This document shows, one piece after another, positions 36,956-49,700 of a stretch of DNA of 64,000 nucleotides. The stretch lies in assembly GCF_040436345.1 (NCBI RefSeq), contig NC_133235.1, positions 21,104,660 to 21,168,659 of the forward strand. Reading direction: 5' to 3'. Below the pieces are notes generated by a model. That model was given only the letters and a program-made list of their open reading frames with translations. It was not told where the DNA came from and did not search any database. This DNA comes from Pagrus major. Taxonomy: Eukaryota > Chordata > Actinopteri > Spariformes > Sparidae. Position 1 is the first letter of the stretch; each line of letters opens with the position of its first letter. A program made the position numbers and the translations under genes.

Positions 36956-38432
36956 ACCTCCTCTACACATGCAGTTGGCACAATGGCCAAGAATGAAATA
37001 CATGAAACCTCGGACTCCATGTAAATCCCATTCATCGGCAACAATACAGAGAAACCTGGCATAGAGAGAGGGTTCTTTTTCTCCTCAGGAGGAGGAAAAA
37101 AAAAATCATTAAGACCTCTGCATGTACAGAAAATGTACAGTCATGCTGATTCTATTTAGCAGGAGAGTTAAAAAATATCATTCAATAAGTAGCAGGTGCC
37201 ATGGTAAGCATTAATCTGTGTGTTTTAGAAATACGCCCCTTGCTGCGACTGAGGCTGTCACTGTTTCTACACTGTTGTCATGTGGGTGCAAAGTGGCAAA
37301 AAAGATGGCAAAGCAAGTGAAGTCTTTTTTTTTCTCTGGCTATCTCAAATTGCAGTGGAGGAAAACTGCACCAAGAAGCTTTCACCATTCAGGTGTTGGT
37401 CAGAGGCTTGGATGTGCTTGACTATTTCAAATTGATTACAGGGCGAGTGATGGCCGCTAGACCTACATTTAGGAAAGCTTTCACAAGTGAGATCTGAGAT
37501 TTTATACTTCCTTCATATATGCTACAGTGAGACTGCTCCCTGTCGCTCAGGGTTACCAGCTGCTTCTCTAGTCGTGTTCAAAGTTAGGCTCAGGGAGCAG
37601 ATCACGACTAACGTGAACTGACAGGGAGGCCAGAAGAATGTCAGACTTTTTTTTTTTTGGTTAGGTTTTGTAATTTTCTAGCTGCATCATAAATCTAATT
37701 CTCTCATCCATGATTGTGTGTATTTCTGCAGAAACCTCCTTTTAGCCACAGATGAAGGTTAACCTTTGCTTGATGAGAAAGAAGAAGGAAAAAGAAAAGA
37801 TGAGAAGATGGTTAATTTTTTTTCCTTCTGTTCCTGCTTCCTTTGCCTCCTAGTTAACATTTATATTATAAATAAAACCTCCCAAAAATAGAGGAAATAA
37901 CCTTTTGTTCTGTCACAGGTAAAACAGTTTAAAGCTTCGAGCCCTTATGACAGACTTTTTCAGTCTAAAGACTCAAGTTCAACATCTACTGTAGCTTTCA
38001 CTGTGTTACACAATCCACCAAAAACATAGTGGTGGTATTAATAGCAGCTGTACTTCAGTTGAATAACAATGAATCTCCAAATTAATTAATTAGAGCAATG
38101 ACATACTGTAGATCTACACTCAAAGAAATTAATTAAACATGACTAAAGCATAACAAGACAAAAATCAGGCTTTTTAATAGGCTATAAAAAAGATTTTAAA
38201 AAAACCTTCAATATTAGTCATTTACAAACGTAGTTTCTAAGACAATTGACTTTGTCACGTTGCACTTCATCTGATGTACATGCTGCAATTATTGTTGATG
38301 CTGATACAGGGTATTGGACAGCAAAACATCCAGTAATTAGTTAATTAATTAAATGTATTTATATACACATATTTTATATATCTATATATCTCTAAATATA
38401 TAAAAATGTGTACAAAAAATGTAAGTAAAAAT

Positions 38433-38496
38433 GTGTATATATATGTGTGTATATATATATATATATATACATACACACACACACACATACACACGC
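38433..38496. repeat. Compound TG/TA/CA microsatellite
   Basis: GTATATATATGTGTGTA, a long TA run, then CACACACACACACA. The left GT and right AC portions are complementary, so the tract is self-complementary overall. Confidence 0.9.
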
Positions 38497-41176
38497 AGTT
38501 TTTGCAATGACCCCTCAAAATGTGACATCTCGTGACAAACGGAGGCACGATATTTTGCAGTTTAACAATAAAGTTTATTGTCCTTCATGAAATCAGTGCA
38601 ATGAAACAGTTAATTTCACTTGGAAATAAATAATTATAATTGATCCTTAGCATCTCATCCTGCATTATGTTCCGTAAAGAAATGATTTTCCTGATATAAC
38701 GCTATTGGCACATATATGCCATTACCTATATATCTGTGATATCACAATAACATATATATAAAAAATAGAAAACTGTCAAACTGTTTTGGTCGGGCTCTAT
38801 AATTTAGGACTTTAGTAATTGGTTTAGTAATTACACATTTCACAGTTTACAGCACCCCATCATTAAATCCGACCTTCACGAAAGGTTATAATGTTCAGTT
38901 TTTGTTGAAACACTTTTAGAGACATGTTGATTCAACTTTATCGTCAGTGGAGGCTTTAGTTTGTGGTTGCTGTTAAACTCCTTGATTTACACTGAAAGGA
39001 CAAATGTAATTGATATTATCATATGACCGTTTGGGTATAATAGTCTCTTCTTGGTGAGTATTGTAAAAAAAAAAAAAAAAAGGTACAATTTTATTAAAAA
39101 TGTTTATAATATTTTATAAAATGTTCTAAATGTATTTAACAGGGTAAAAACAACAAGTGCCTTATCCCCCACATCTAAACATCTTAATTAGTATATTAAC
39201 TACAATACCAGAAATATGAACATGTTTTATGTCAAGGTGTTAAGTAAAAAAAATGCAATATTTGTCCTTAATTTGTTCAAATGCTAATTGCTCATCTGCT
39301 AAAATAAGAAAATAAAAAAAATCCACAAAAGTGAGGGATTGTGTCAGTCATTTTTAGATTAATGTCATAATCAAAAGCCAGAGAGTTAATAATAACTTGG
39401 ACTTTTTGACTGGTAACAAAAACACAATAATTGTGACGGAAATATCTTTTGACAGTCATATTTCAGGCGACCCGGGACTCTGCGCCATAATCCCTGCCCT
39501 GCCTACAGTACAGTCTTAAATGTCTCGCTGCTGTATAATTCACACCGCACCGTGCCACTGCTGTGTTACATGTCATGCTGATAATGACACAACGCATTTG
39601 TCAGTTCATACCCTCTGGTTTGTCCCTCCCATCACGCTGCGTTTGGATAAACATTTGGAAATACAACTGTCGGCGCTGTAAACTGCGCTGGGATGCTCAA
39701 CAGGAATGCGCACAACGCCACTTAACATCTTTTAGCAAGTCAAGGAGTCAGTTGGCCACAAGGAGCTGGAACACGATGAGTGTAACACAACAACACTACC
39801 AATTGAGTGATATTAGTGTCAGGTCTCTTGTTAACACAACTGTGGTGGTCTCCTTAACTGCTGTGAGTGTGGACCCTATGTAAAAATCCATATCGCTGTA
39901 TGTTGTCAACACGTCTTTTTCACGGTAACATAATTCCTATAATAGGTGTCTGGTAACACTCTGAGTCGACTGTATAATCAGTGCAGAAACAGCCCTAGGT
40001 GCTCAGTTTATTGTATGAGTTGAAATTCATACTGATAGGTCAATCTCAAAAAGTAAGACTGTGCAGTGTTGTGAAACTGTGGAGCCGTGCTGCTACTGTT
40101 CTTCCTGACTTTCTGCGGATCACTTACTGTGGATTTCCAGTGCTGAACAGTGCATTTTGTCACACTGTATGGTGCTTAAAAACAAGAGGTTAGGCAAACA
40201 TAACCTGCCTGTCTGGGGGAATATGCTGTGCAAGGTCCTGCTGCTTCTCACTAATTCTCAGCGCAAGAAAATCCAAGCAACACTCTGTGCCAGCGAGAGA
40301 AAATAACACATGTTGGCCGGTCTAATTCTATAGCGCACTCAGTAGAGTCAGATGAGAAAACATAATGCCTAATCAGATAATTGGGTCGAGGAATTGACAA
40401 AATGAATTACCCATCTGTTTGTGTCACAGCCGGTGATAACCATGCAATTTTGATTTTAAAAAACACCATAATATTTTCATGAGGGTCTGCAAGGCTCTGA
40501 GAGATTGAGGGGCAAGCTAGCCATCCAGAATGCACCGCATTACTTATCATAATAGATAACCCAGGGAGAAGTCAAGTGACCACTCTAATGCTGCTATTAA
40601 GTAATACATATATTTATGAATTTGGATTTAATTCGACAAAATACAAGAGCTGTCTGTGGAGCCACAAAACTGATAAAATGTAGTGAAATATTTTTGGAAA
40701 AACCGAAGATATAACTGAATACAGTGATAGTTCTTTCTCATTAATTAACGCTCAAGCAAACAGAAATGCACCTTAGTTAGCTGAATGGCTAGTTTTCATC
40801 AGCAGTCCCTTCACCTGATGATAATGGGTATTCTATTAAATAAATAAATAAATAAATACAATCAGTGCACAAATATATAAGGCTTCATACTTTGAGACAC
40901 GTTCAACTGGTGAAAAATGCAATGTTTTTCCTTTTTTCCTTTTACCAATAAAATAGTTGATGTATCTTTTGCTTGCTCATCTCCGTCGTTATCCTATTTT
41001 TTCCCCTTTTTTTAATTCATTTATTTTTTGTCATGGCACACATTAAATTATTTATCTATGACCTAATTTCGTTATGCAACAATTCTCACGTTGCTTACCA
41101 CATTCCCAATTTTCCTGAGGGATTTATGTTAATGAGATGGGCGTATCCTTGTACGCACAGAGCAGTGATTGGTTCA

Positions 41177-41207
41177 GTGTGTGTGTGTGCGTGTGTGTGT
41201 GTGTGTG
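41177..41207. repeat. (GT)n microsatellite
   Basis: GT run with a single GC interruption near 41190. Confidence 0.95.
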
Positions 41208-42599
41208 GAGCAAATCAAGAGTATTGTGGCTGGCTATCTTAACTGAAAACACTGGTGGCTAAGCACACACATGGGAAGCAGCTTTTTCAGCTATCAAGCT
41301 AGCTGAAGCTAACCACATCTGATAACCACACCAGTGTTTATTATCCATAGAGTGTCCTGTAAACTGTTGATCCTGCGGCATCTCAGTGTACACTTACACT
41401 TTGTTTAGTTTATTTAACAACATTATAAGAAAAGAGATTAAATCATTCCATCATGAACACTAGAGACATCACTGAAGATGAGGATAATGTTAAGAAGAAG
41501 TATGGTGTCTGAATTTCTAAGAAATGTCCCCCCATGGAGTATTTTTGTCTTGTCTGATTAGCTTCTGCTGCATTTTGTCAGTTCCATGGGCTCCAAACTG
41601 CCATGTATGAAATTAAGTTCAACAGAACATACTTTTTAATTAAGATTTCACTCGTCCACTTTTCCACCTGCAAATGCATTCATATACTCTTTTATCTGAA
41701 TGTGAAATGTCTTTTTAGTTAAATTCGGAAAACTGCTCACGTACTTTAATTTCCAAAATGTTCAAAGCACCAGAATCCAGAAAAAAATAAACCAAAAGGT
41801 TGCATCCTTTTGTTTTGTTAGAATTGTAATAAAAGTAATTTTTATGCTCTGTGGAAATTTAATTTCGGAATGAAACTCTTCACTTGAGACAGATTCATCC
41901 AATTATTTTTGGCCGTTTATTAATGAATTAAGTTCTATTAAATATTAAATAGAGAAAATGTAACAGAGGGCTTCATCTGCCCTTGACATGAGATCTGGCA
42001 GTGAGGAATGCTTGCAAGCTAAAAAGTTGCATCTCTGTAGAAACCTCTTGGCATCACCGTGGGGAGAGATTAACCCTGTCCTCTGCTGTTTGATGTGGTC
42101 GGCTGATGCAAAGCGGCACAGCCAACTGCATAGAGATACACCAACCCGTTACCGTGCTAATGCTTTGAGTCTTGTGTGAGCCATGCAAGGATGCTATATG
42201 AAGCATGTTCGCTGCTAGTCCTCTTCGTAACAGCTTCCAGCCAAGGATGATGTCACTTCTTGCCCTGCAGAGGAGCAATCAGTCTCCTGCATGCCTGAAG
42301 GGCCCCTTAGGAGTTATCAGTCTTTGATAGTTGTCTCCATTGCAGCCGATTCAATCTGTAACATCACTTCAGGCCTTGTGTGAGCATATAACAAACATGC
42401 TTGATCATTTCCGTCGTTAGAAGTGGAGAAAATCCTCCGCGAGCCTCCCTAGTTATGTTCTGGTTGCAGAGTATTAATATCAGAGCAGACAAAGTGCTAC
42501 GCCTTGCAAGAGGTATGATTACATACATACACATGACAGAGGGAGACGGAGAGCGACGGATTCACACGTACACACCCGCAGGCTGATACAAGCACAGAG

Positions 42600-42619
42600 A
42601 CACACACACACACACACAG
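42600..42619. repeat. (CA)n microsatellite
   Basis: Short CA dinucleotide run. The surrounding 41208-43340 shows no supported gene or other recognised repeat. Confidence 0.9.
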
Positions 42620-43349
42620 CTCAGTGTGCCACTTCCTCATCTCCTGCTGCTCTGTCCTTAAACCTCTTCACCCTCCATGCAGGGAGTAGACACTGTGCTC
42701 TTTTCTCTTTGTCATGGTAATAACACTAAGCCTAACTGTCCCCCATTTTGCCTGTCAACTTGCATTTATTTTGTTTTCCTTTTTTCTTTTCTTTCTCCGG
42801 CATGTACTGTCAGGTTTCTTGGGGTACGTTTAAGTCCCTCCCCGCATCATTCAACGCTCCTGGAACCAATTATATTATCCGGCCAGGCCCTTTCAATTCC
42901 TACAGAGGGAGGGACAGAATGAAATCTAGAGATCTATTCTCTATGCCAGCAGCATCACACCTTTACTAACCTACTCTTAAGATCCCACTCGAGAGATTTG
43001 CATTCCTCGCCCTGCTTGCTCTTTCCCTCTCAAACTCTTCCCTTCGTACTTTCTCATTCTTTCCATGAAGCTTCTCCTGACAGTGTGAATAAGGGTCTTG
43101 TTGTTTGCAACACCCAACATACTGCTGTGTGACACATTATCTGGTGTAGTCTGCCATTGCAGCGGGATGCTTGCCTCAGAGCCTAACCGTATTGTCTGAG
43201 CTTTCACCTCACCCCTGGCTATCTGCTGTGCTCTGGCTTAAGGCTTATCCTCAGGCCTCTGCAGAGCTGCCGGGCCAATGAACACTAACAACTTTCCCTT
43301 TGTATGCTGTGAGAACCTCGCTACACCACCACTGGCACATTTACTACCA

Positions 43350-43592
43350 CTATCTACCTCTACTACTGATATTATTCTCTATGTGGTGCAACAATCAGTT
43401 GTATTATATTGGATTGTTCGGCACAGGGCTCTCAATTTAATACATGTGTTGCTCTGAACAATTTACTACTACCTACCTCTACTGCTGATATTATTCTGTC
43501 TGTCTGTTTGTGGCGCAACAATAAGTTGTATTATATTGGATTGTTCAGCACAAGGCTCTCAATTCAATACATGTGCTCTAAACAATTCACCA
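43350..43592. repeat. Tandem duplication, two copies of about 127 bp
   Basis: TATTATATTGGATTGTTC occurs at 43402 and again at 43529, offset 127 bp. The flanking CTACCTCTACT, CTGATATTATTCT, GCAACAAT, GGCTCTCAATT and AATACATGTG also repeat in order. The copies differ by scattered substitutions and small indels. Confidence 0.9.
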
Positions 43593-43794
43593 CGCATTTT
43601 GTTCTCTTGAACACTTGTTTGGATGAGATCACATCTCTTGTTTCTGACACCACATCTGGTGTTTTTGTTACAATGTGAAGCGCGCTTTGTTTTTTGTCAC
43701 GAGGACGGTAGGAAACCAGTCGAAATGGGTCACAAAATATATATTTATTATGAATACGAATCTTATTCATCTATGTGTTCATCCGTCGACGCTA

Positions 43795-44108
43795 CCTTGC
43801 CAAAAGTATGTGGACACATAAAGATTATACCCATATGTACTGTAATTGTTAAGGATCTTATTTCAAAAACCATGGGCATTGATCTGTTGCTATATCAGTC
43901 CCCGCTCTTCTGGGAAAGCTTTCCACAAGATTTTGGATGCCGGCTGCAGGGATTTGCTTTCATTCAGCCGCAGGAGCATTAGTGAGGTCAAGCACCAGTG
44001 TTGGACAATAAGGCCTGGCTCGCACTCGGTGCAGTCAATTCATCCCAAAGGTGTTGAAGGGGTTGAGGTTAAGGCTCTGCGCAGGCCAGACAAGTTCTTC
44101 CAAAATAA
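43795..44108 (-). pseudogene. Decayed Tc1/mariner-type transposase fragment
   Basis: Read on the minus strand from 44108, the translation begins EELVWPAQSLNLNP then shifts frame. Tc1/mariner transposases have WPAQSPDLNPIEHLWDE at this point. Later text in other frames corresponds to the conserved C-terminal stretch, including a WDE-like codon run. Frameshifts and stops (several TAG/TAA) make it inactive. At its other edge is GCCAAAAGTATGTGGACAC (43799-43817), the known outer end of such fish elements. Only the C-terminal part and one terminus are present, so the element is truncated. It abuts the ATCT array. Confidence 0.8.
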
Positions 44109-44139
44109 GAAAATCACATTATATGAAGCTGGCGTTGTG

Positions 44140-44242
<103 letters not shown>

Positions 44243-44289
44243 ACATCTATCTATTTATACATCCATACATCCATCACTCAGTCAAATAT

Positions 44290-45990
44290 GTGAAAAATAG
44301 AACAATAACAGCAGTCTGACACACAACTCAGTACAATTCAAACACAATTAACATCAAGCCAACCTCTAAAAGTAAGCCAATAAAAAGATAAAAGAAAAAT
44401 CTCCCAGCAATCTCTCTCCAGTGTATAACATCAAAAGCCTGAATAATGTCAGCAGTCCAGTTAAGAAAAAATATGACACGAGTTTAACAGGAAACAGAAA
44501 CAAAGTTGATTTAGCCCTTTTGGTCCCTCCAGCTATCTACCTACCGACCTAACTTATTCCCTACTTGTAAAAATGGCAGTCAAGGCTGACATTTTACAGC
44601 CCAGTGGGAGTTAGGACAAGATGTGTTGCCACCTGAATGATGACACAACGTCCATTTGACTCTCTCACATTTTTGACACCACTTAAAGATGATAGGAATC
44701 TACCCCGTATAGCACATGCAATGCTTTTTCAAAGGCATGGAGGTAGACATCGCATGCTAAACCATTTTTTTTCATCTTCTCACTGGCTGCTATTGCAATC
44801 AGACAAGGCTCTGCTCGCAAAGTCATTGGCTTTGATATGGATGCAGTTCCATTGAGATTTGTGTATCATCAATTCTTTTTATGTTGTATTTCTGAGCTGC
44901 CAGACATTGGTTTACTCTGACTGCAAGGAGATGCTCAACTTCAGATAAATTTAATATGAAAGTGATCATGAAAGTTTCTGATTCTCCCATGGTTCTACAG
45001 AGATGTAAGATGCTGTGTATCAGCCTGATTGAAATTCTGCTGCTACATTCAAAGTTGTCCTCGGTTTCAGCTGAAAAGCGTTCCTATGTAATTATCCTAA
45101 TCGCAGTTTTAAAAGCAGTGGAGCCGTCAAATACTTCCATGCAGGATAATACACATATTGGCTAGAAATGAGCTATTCGGACAAGCGCAGCAATGTGTCA
45201 GAAATGTCACCAGCTGAACAAAATGCCCCCTATTGTTGTTCTGTGACACCTGTGGCTACCTTTTTGCAGACAAGCTCTAATTAAGCACTCAAAGAACGAT
45301 GTGGATGGGAAATATTTATGCTAATTTATCTATGTTGGTATTTTTTAGGAATTTATTATGGCTTATTTTCTATTGTTGTTGTTGTTTGGCTCACTGCCAT
45401 TGTTAAAAAAAACTTTTAGATAAATACAAATACAAAAAATGAATACATAAATGCATATAGCTAAGAAAAACAAGCTGTGTAAAATGTTCACAGGTAACAT
45501 AAATAAATCTTTATATATATATATATTTCTGATCTGAAGCAGACAGCTTAACACCTAGCAACCATGTCGGAGGTTCTGTGAATACCTTAAGGTCAATAAT
45601 ACTTATATCTTCTGGAACTGCACTAATGTTAAGTCTTTCTCGAACAATGTAAATGTAACTGACAGAGATATACCATTCCAAACAATAGTGTTGTGATGTA
45701 CTCAAAAGACTAGAAAGGATAGAAAAGGTGGGCCTCCATCCACCTGTTTTAATGCACATTTTTAATTTATGAATGGAAAGAAAATTAGAAAATAAAATCT
45801 TGAAATATTGTTAAAAAATGTTGACACTTTGCTGATGTGGATAAAGATGGTCTATCAATAAACAGCACATCCTCATATCAAAATGACTGAACTGCCAGTG
45901 ACTTCCAAAACGACGTTTATCACTGTGCCCAAGACAACATGAGCGTTGCAGCGTACCAGCCCAGACGCACTGGACCTTCATCTGATGTTC
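44290..45990. other. Intergenic stretch, no gene recognised
   Basis: No coding exon with splice support or recognisable repeat. A short TA run is at 45512-45526. Confidence 0.45.
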
Positions 45991-46000
45991 ATATTTTGGT

Positions 46001-46415
46001 GAGCTTTAGGCACTACTTGGTTAGGTTTAGGCACAAGAACTGCTTGGATAGGTTTTGGCACAAAAACTGCTTGGTTAGGTTTAGGCTGTTGAACTACTTG
46101 GTTTGGTTTAGACACTTAAACTACTTGGTTAGGTTTAGACACTTAAACTGCTTGGTTAGGTTTAGACACTTAAACTGCTTGGTTAGGTTAAGGCTCTTGA
46201 ACTACTTGGTTCGGTTTAGACACTTAAACTGCTTGGTTAGGTTTAGACACTTAAACTGCTTGGTTAGGTTTAGGCTCTTGAACTACTTGGTTCGGTTTAG
46301 GCAAGAAAACTACTTGGTTAGGTTTTGGCACAAAAACTGCTTGGTTAGGTTCAGGCTCTTAAACTACTTAGTTAGTTTTAGGCAAGAAAACATCTTGGTT
46401 AGGTTTAGGAAAACA
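46001..46415 (+). repeat. 27-bp minisatellite, about 15 units
   Basis: Unit consensus CTGCTTGGTTAGGTTTAGAC plus ACTTAAA (27 bp). CTTGGTT recurs every 27 bp, for example 46151 and 46178. Variant units carry GGCTCTTGAA, GGCAAGAAAA or GGCACAAAAA in the second half. Because 27 is a multiple of three, an open frame (45939-46424) reads through as a 9-residue repeat (LVRFRHLNC-like). I take this frame to be a by-product. Confidence 0.93.
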
Positions 46416-46439
46416 TTGTGTTAAAAAAAGTTAAAAGAA

Positions 46440-46710
46440 CTCAACGTTGACTTCTGGTATTACACTGGACGTGAACAGCGTTCACCTCAATGAAAGTCCT
46501 GTGTTTGTTTAACCCGACCATCCAATACCCGACCTCCTCCCTATACAGACTTTTCGCTCTTTGTTCCTCACTTCCTCCTTTGGAGCCATTATCATTACTA
46601 CAGCTGCTAGAGGTCGCCGCCTGACAAGAAATATAAATGTTGGTTGTAAATAGCTGCTGTCATTGTCGACCTTTGTGGTTGTTTTTCTGATGAACACTGG
46701 CTTAATGGCA
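46440..46710 (+). repeat. Dispersed repeat flanking the minisatellite
   Basis: Shares ordered blocks with 56226-56430: GTTGACTT(C/T)TGGT, ACTGGACG(T/C)GAACAG, CTTCCTCCTTTG, CACAAGAAA/GACAAGAAA, GTCGACCT and TTTCTGATGA. Two diverged copies of one unit about 9.8 kb apart. The class is unknown. Confidence 0.7.
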
Positions 46711-49700
46711 GAATGGAACAAATTGCAATGGAAACAGAGTTAGCGAGTAAATTTTGATGTACATGATGCATGCAACTTAAATAAGACTCTGCTCCACTCG
46801 AGATGAAAAATAGTGGCAGATGAAAGACATCATATCTATATGGAGTGATGAACAGACCATAACGTTAAATACATGAAGACATTGTCATTAGACATTGTCA
46901 CCTTGATGCGCGCCCTTCTTCTGCAGTGAATTCAAACCGGAAAATAAGCACTACCAGCTGCTTGTCTCAACAAACTAACTCCTATTAACTGGTCGCAGAT
47001 GGAACAAGCATCAATTTGCAGATTTTTTTCATGATTAAGTTAAAATTTTCACTAGATTTGGATTGAAACCTAGTTACAGATATCTGGTATAAGATTCTGC
47101 TTGGAAACAACATGCCAAGCTCTGGGCTAAAGGAATTATGGCTGCATTTAGGCAAACATGCACTGGGGTCTTGGCTGTTTCTTATATACTGTATATTGTA
47201 CATTGTATGATGTATGATGTATACATTTGTTTTTGTCCTGTTTTGATTCCGCCTCCCTCAGGAGTTGAGTCAATCAATCAGCTCGCTTGACATGCAGGTC
47301 TGCACATCGCATAGTCGAAATGTGTGAGTCTCACGTGTCAGTTCCTCTGTGAGCCTCTGCAACCTATGGTTGCCTATATAACTCTCCTCTATGTGTGTTC
47401 CTGAGACATGTATGTGTATCTTCAGAGAAGCATAATGCCAGTCTAATAAGAAAATGGTGTAAAGCTGACCTTTCAGGGAAAGAGCGATTTGATAAGATTG
47501 TTGGTATACAATGGAAAAACTGATGTGGCTGCTGAGGTAAAGGAAATTGATTTGGAAAAAGTGGATCATTACACAAAAAGATAGTGGTGATAGCTGTTTA
47601 AATAGACAATAGCTGGAAAAGAGAATGTGTACATGTGTAAGTAGCACTTGACAACTAGTTTCCAAATATGAAACCCCAAAAAGAAATATAGTATGAAATA
47701 TGAATATATCTCTGAATTTCTTGCACTAATGATCGAGATGTTTTATTTTGGGATTAAAATGAATGGTAAGAGATGCAATGGGCTGGTGATCATACGGAAG
47801 GTGTTGGCTGAAGTTTGTTTGCTCATGCAGGGTGGTGCTCGTATCTGCACAGCGTCCAACAGTGTATTGATCGGGTAGCGAAAAGCTCGTGATGGTAGGT
47901 GTTGTCATGACATGACAAGTTCAGAAGAAGCTGTCCTGACAGCGTGGAGCAAAACCGGCTCCTGGTGAGGCTTACAAGCCCTGTGCACACGCACATGCCG
48001 AGCAGATTCAGCAGGAGCTGCTCGCTTCTCAGGTCACTGACAGTTCAGACTCCCAGATTTTTGGTCCTGCAGTGAGGAGAGTCTGCTGCCGCTGTGAGAG
48101 GAGGTGCAGATCGAGACTACAGAGCTCTGCAGGCACAATCTTATTTATATTCAGTGTATAGATTTACCCTGACTCATCATGGCGCAGGAAGAAGTATTAA
48201 GAGTGCCGCTGCATATCACTGGAAGAAAACAATCTGCTTATACTTTGTGTCAGAGATATCAGCAAACAAAAAGCAAATCAATCATTTACATGTGACAGTT
48301 GGTTGTGAAACAGACACCCTTTCGTTTGCATAGTGACTTCCCACATTACTTTAATTTTTTTATTAATCCCTTTTATCAAAAACGCCCACACGAAATGCCA
48401 ATCAGATCTCAGCCTGGCCTCATTTTTACACAATGCATTTCTTTAATAACTATGCAAAACAAATGTGAGATCACCAGCTTCCATCAAAGCCACCTCAGAG
48501 TAAATCTGATTGTTCGATTGAGTTGCATAGCGTGCTGTCTGTCTGCTCAGTGAGATGAAATAATGCAGCCACACCATAGTATATAGAGGGATGTTTCATC
48601 ATATTGGAATAACAACTGTTATTCCTGATGCCACAAGCCACAGTATAGAAAACTCACAGCTGCCTGTGTTTAGGGGTCTATTAATTCCAGCCATGACTGC
48701 TGAAAGATGAAACAGCTGGCCATAAACTATCTTGACAAACTTGTGTGTTGTGTGACAAAAAAAAAAAAAAGAACGGGAAGGACAGCCGCAGTTACAGTCT
48801 TTGTGTCCATGATTTTTTATTTCCTCTATCATCGCTTGTGCTACATTTCCCCAACTATGCCAGAACCATCACTTCTGAAGGAAGGACAGAGAGCATATTT
48901 AAAATCCCTACAGCTCACTTAGGACTGTTTCTTCGGATTCCTCAAGGACTTTGCAGGTAGCCTCTTTTCAGGGGTTTAGTGCTTACTCTGTACTTCCACT
49001 GGCATGAAAAATTAAAGGAATGGATTCTGCATGAAACAGCTGGGACATACAGTATGTTGAACCTCCTGTCCAGTGAATCATAATGTTTGCATCAAGTTTG
49101 CATTTAATAATAACTCAAGGTCTAAATCCAGGCTCCATCAGCCAACGTAGAGTTTATGTAACGCAAAAGCTATTAGTGATATATTTGAAGATTAGCCTTG
49201 AAGATGCTTCCCCTTTCCTGCCTGTGAAGCCAGCACCTCTGGGGGGCAGTAGAGGCATCAACACTTCCTTTCATCTCATCCTGGCTGCTGGAAAGGGGGT
49301 AAGGTCAGAGGGGATTTGAGCTTGGCTCTCCACCACATGTTTCTTTGCTTGCCCAGTCTTGCTTTAGGCTCAGATTATCACCATATACCGGCTACTGTTA
49401 CAGGCTACCTTTGTGGCCGCAGCACCACGACAGTGATTGGCGTGTCAAGAGACTCTCCCTCGTCCTTACCTTTCCCTTTCATATTTATGCAACTGAAGCC
49501 CTTTCTTCACCATACTAATAAAAATATACACAAACATCAAGGAATTTAAAGAGCTTCTTAAAGGATTTCCAACCAAAATATACATCAACAAAGGAGAGCT
49601 GGGAGCCATATTTAGAGAGCTTTAGCTGGATACGCTTCAATGTGTGGACTGAATGTTTAGCCTTACCTTTACTTCTTATTGTGTGCCACTCCAGCAGTTT

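Larger units (their letters stand above)
36504..40972. other. Intergenic stretch with simple repeats
   Basis: No supported exon. Contains a TC-rich run (36925-36955), TA/CA tracts (38433-38496) and a 17-nt poly-A run (39064-39081). The open frame at 39563-39883 (106 residues) has no recognised motif. Confidence 0.45.

Noticed and set aside
39563-39883. 106-codon plus-strand open frame
   Set aside because: No domain, and codon content looks like random non-coding sequence.
45939-46424. 161-codon frame as a repetitive protein gene
   Set aside because: The frame is explained by a 27-bp minisatellite whose period is a multiple of three. No promoter or conserved domain.
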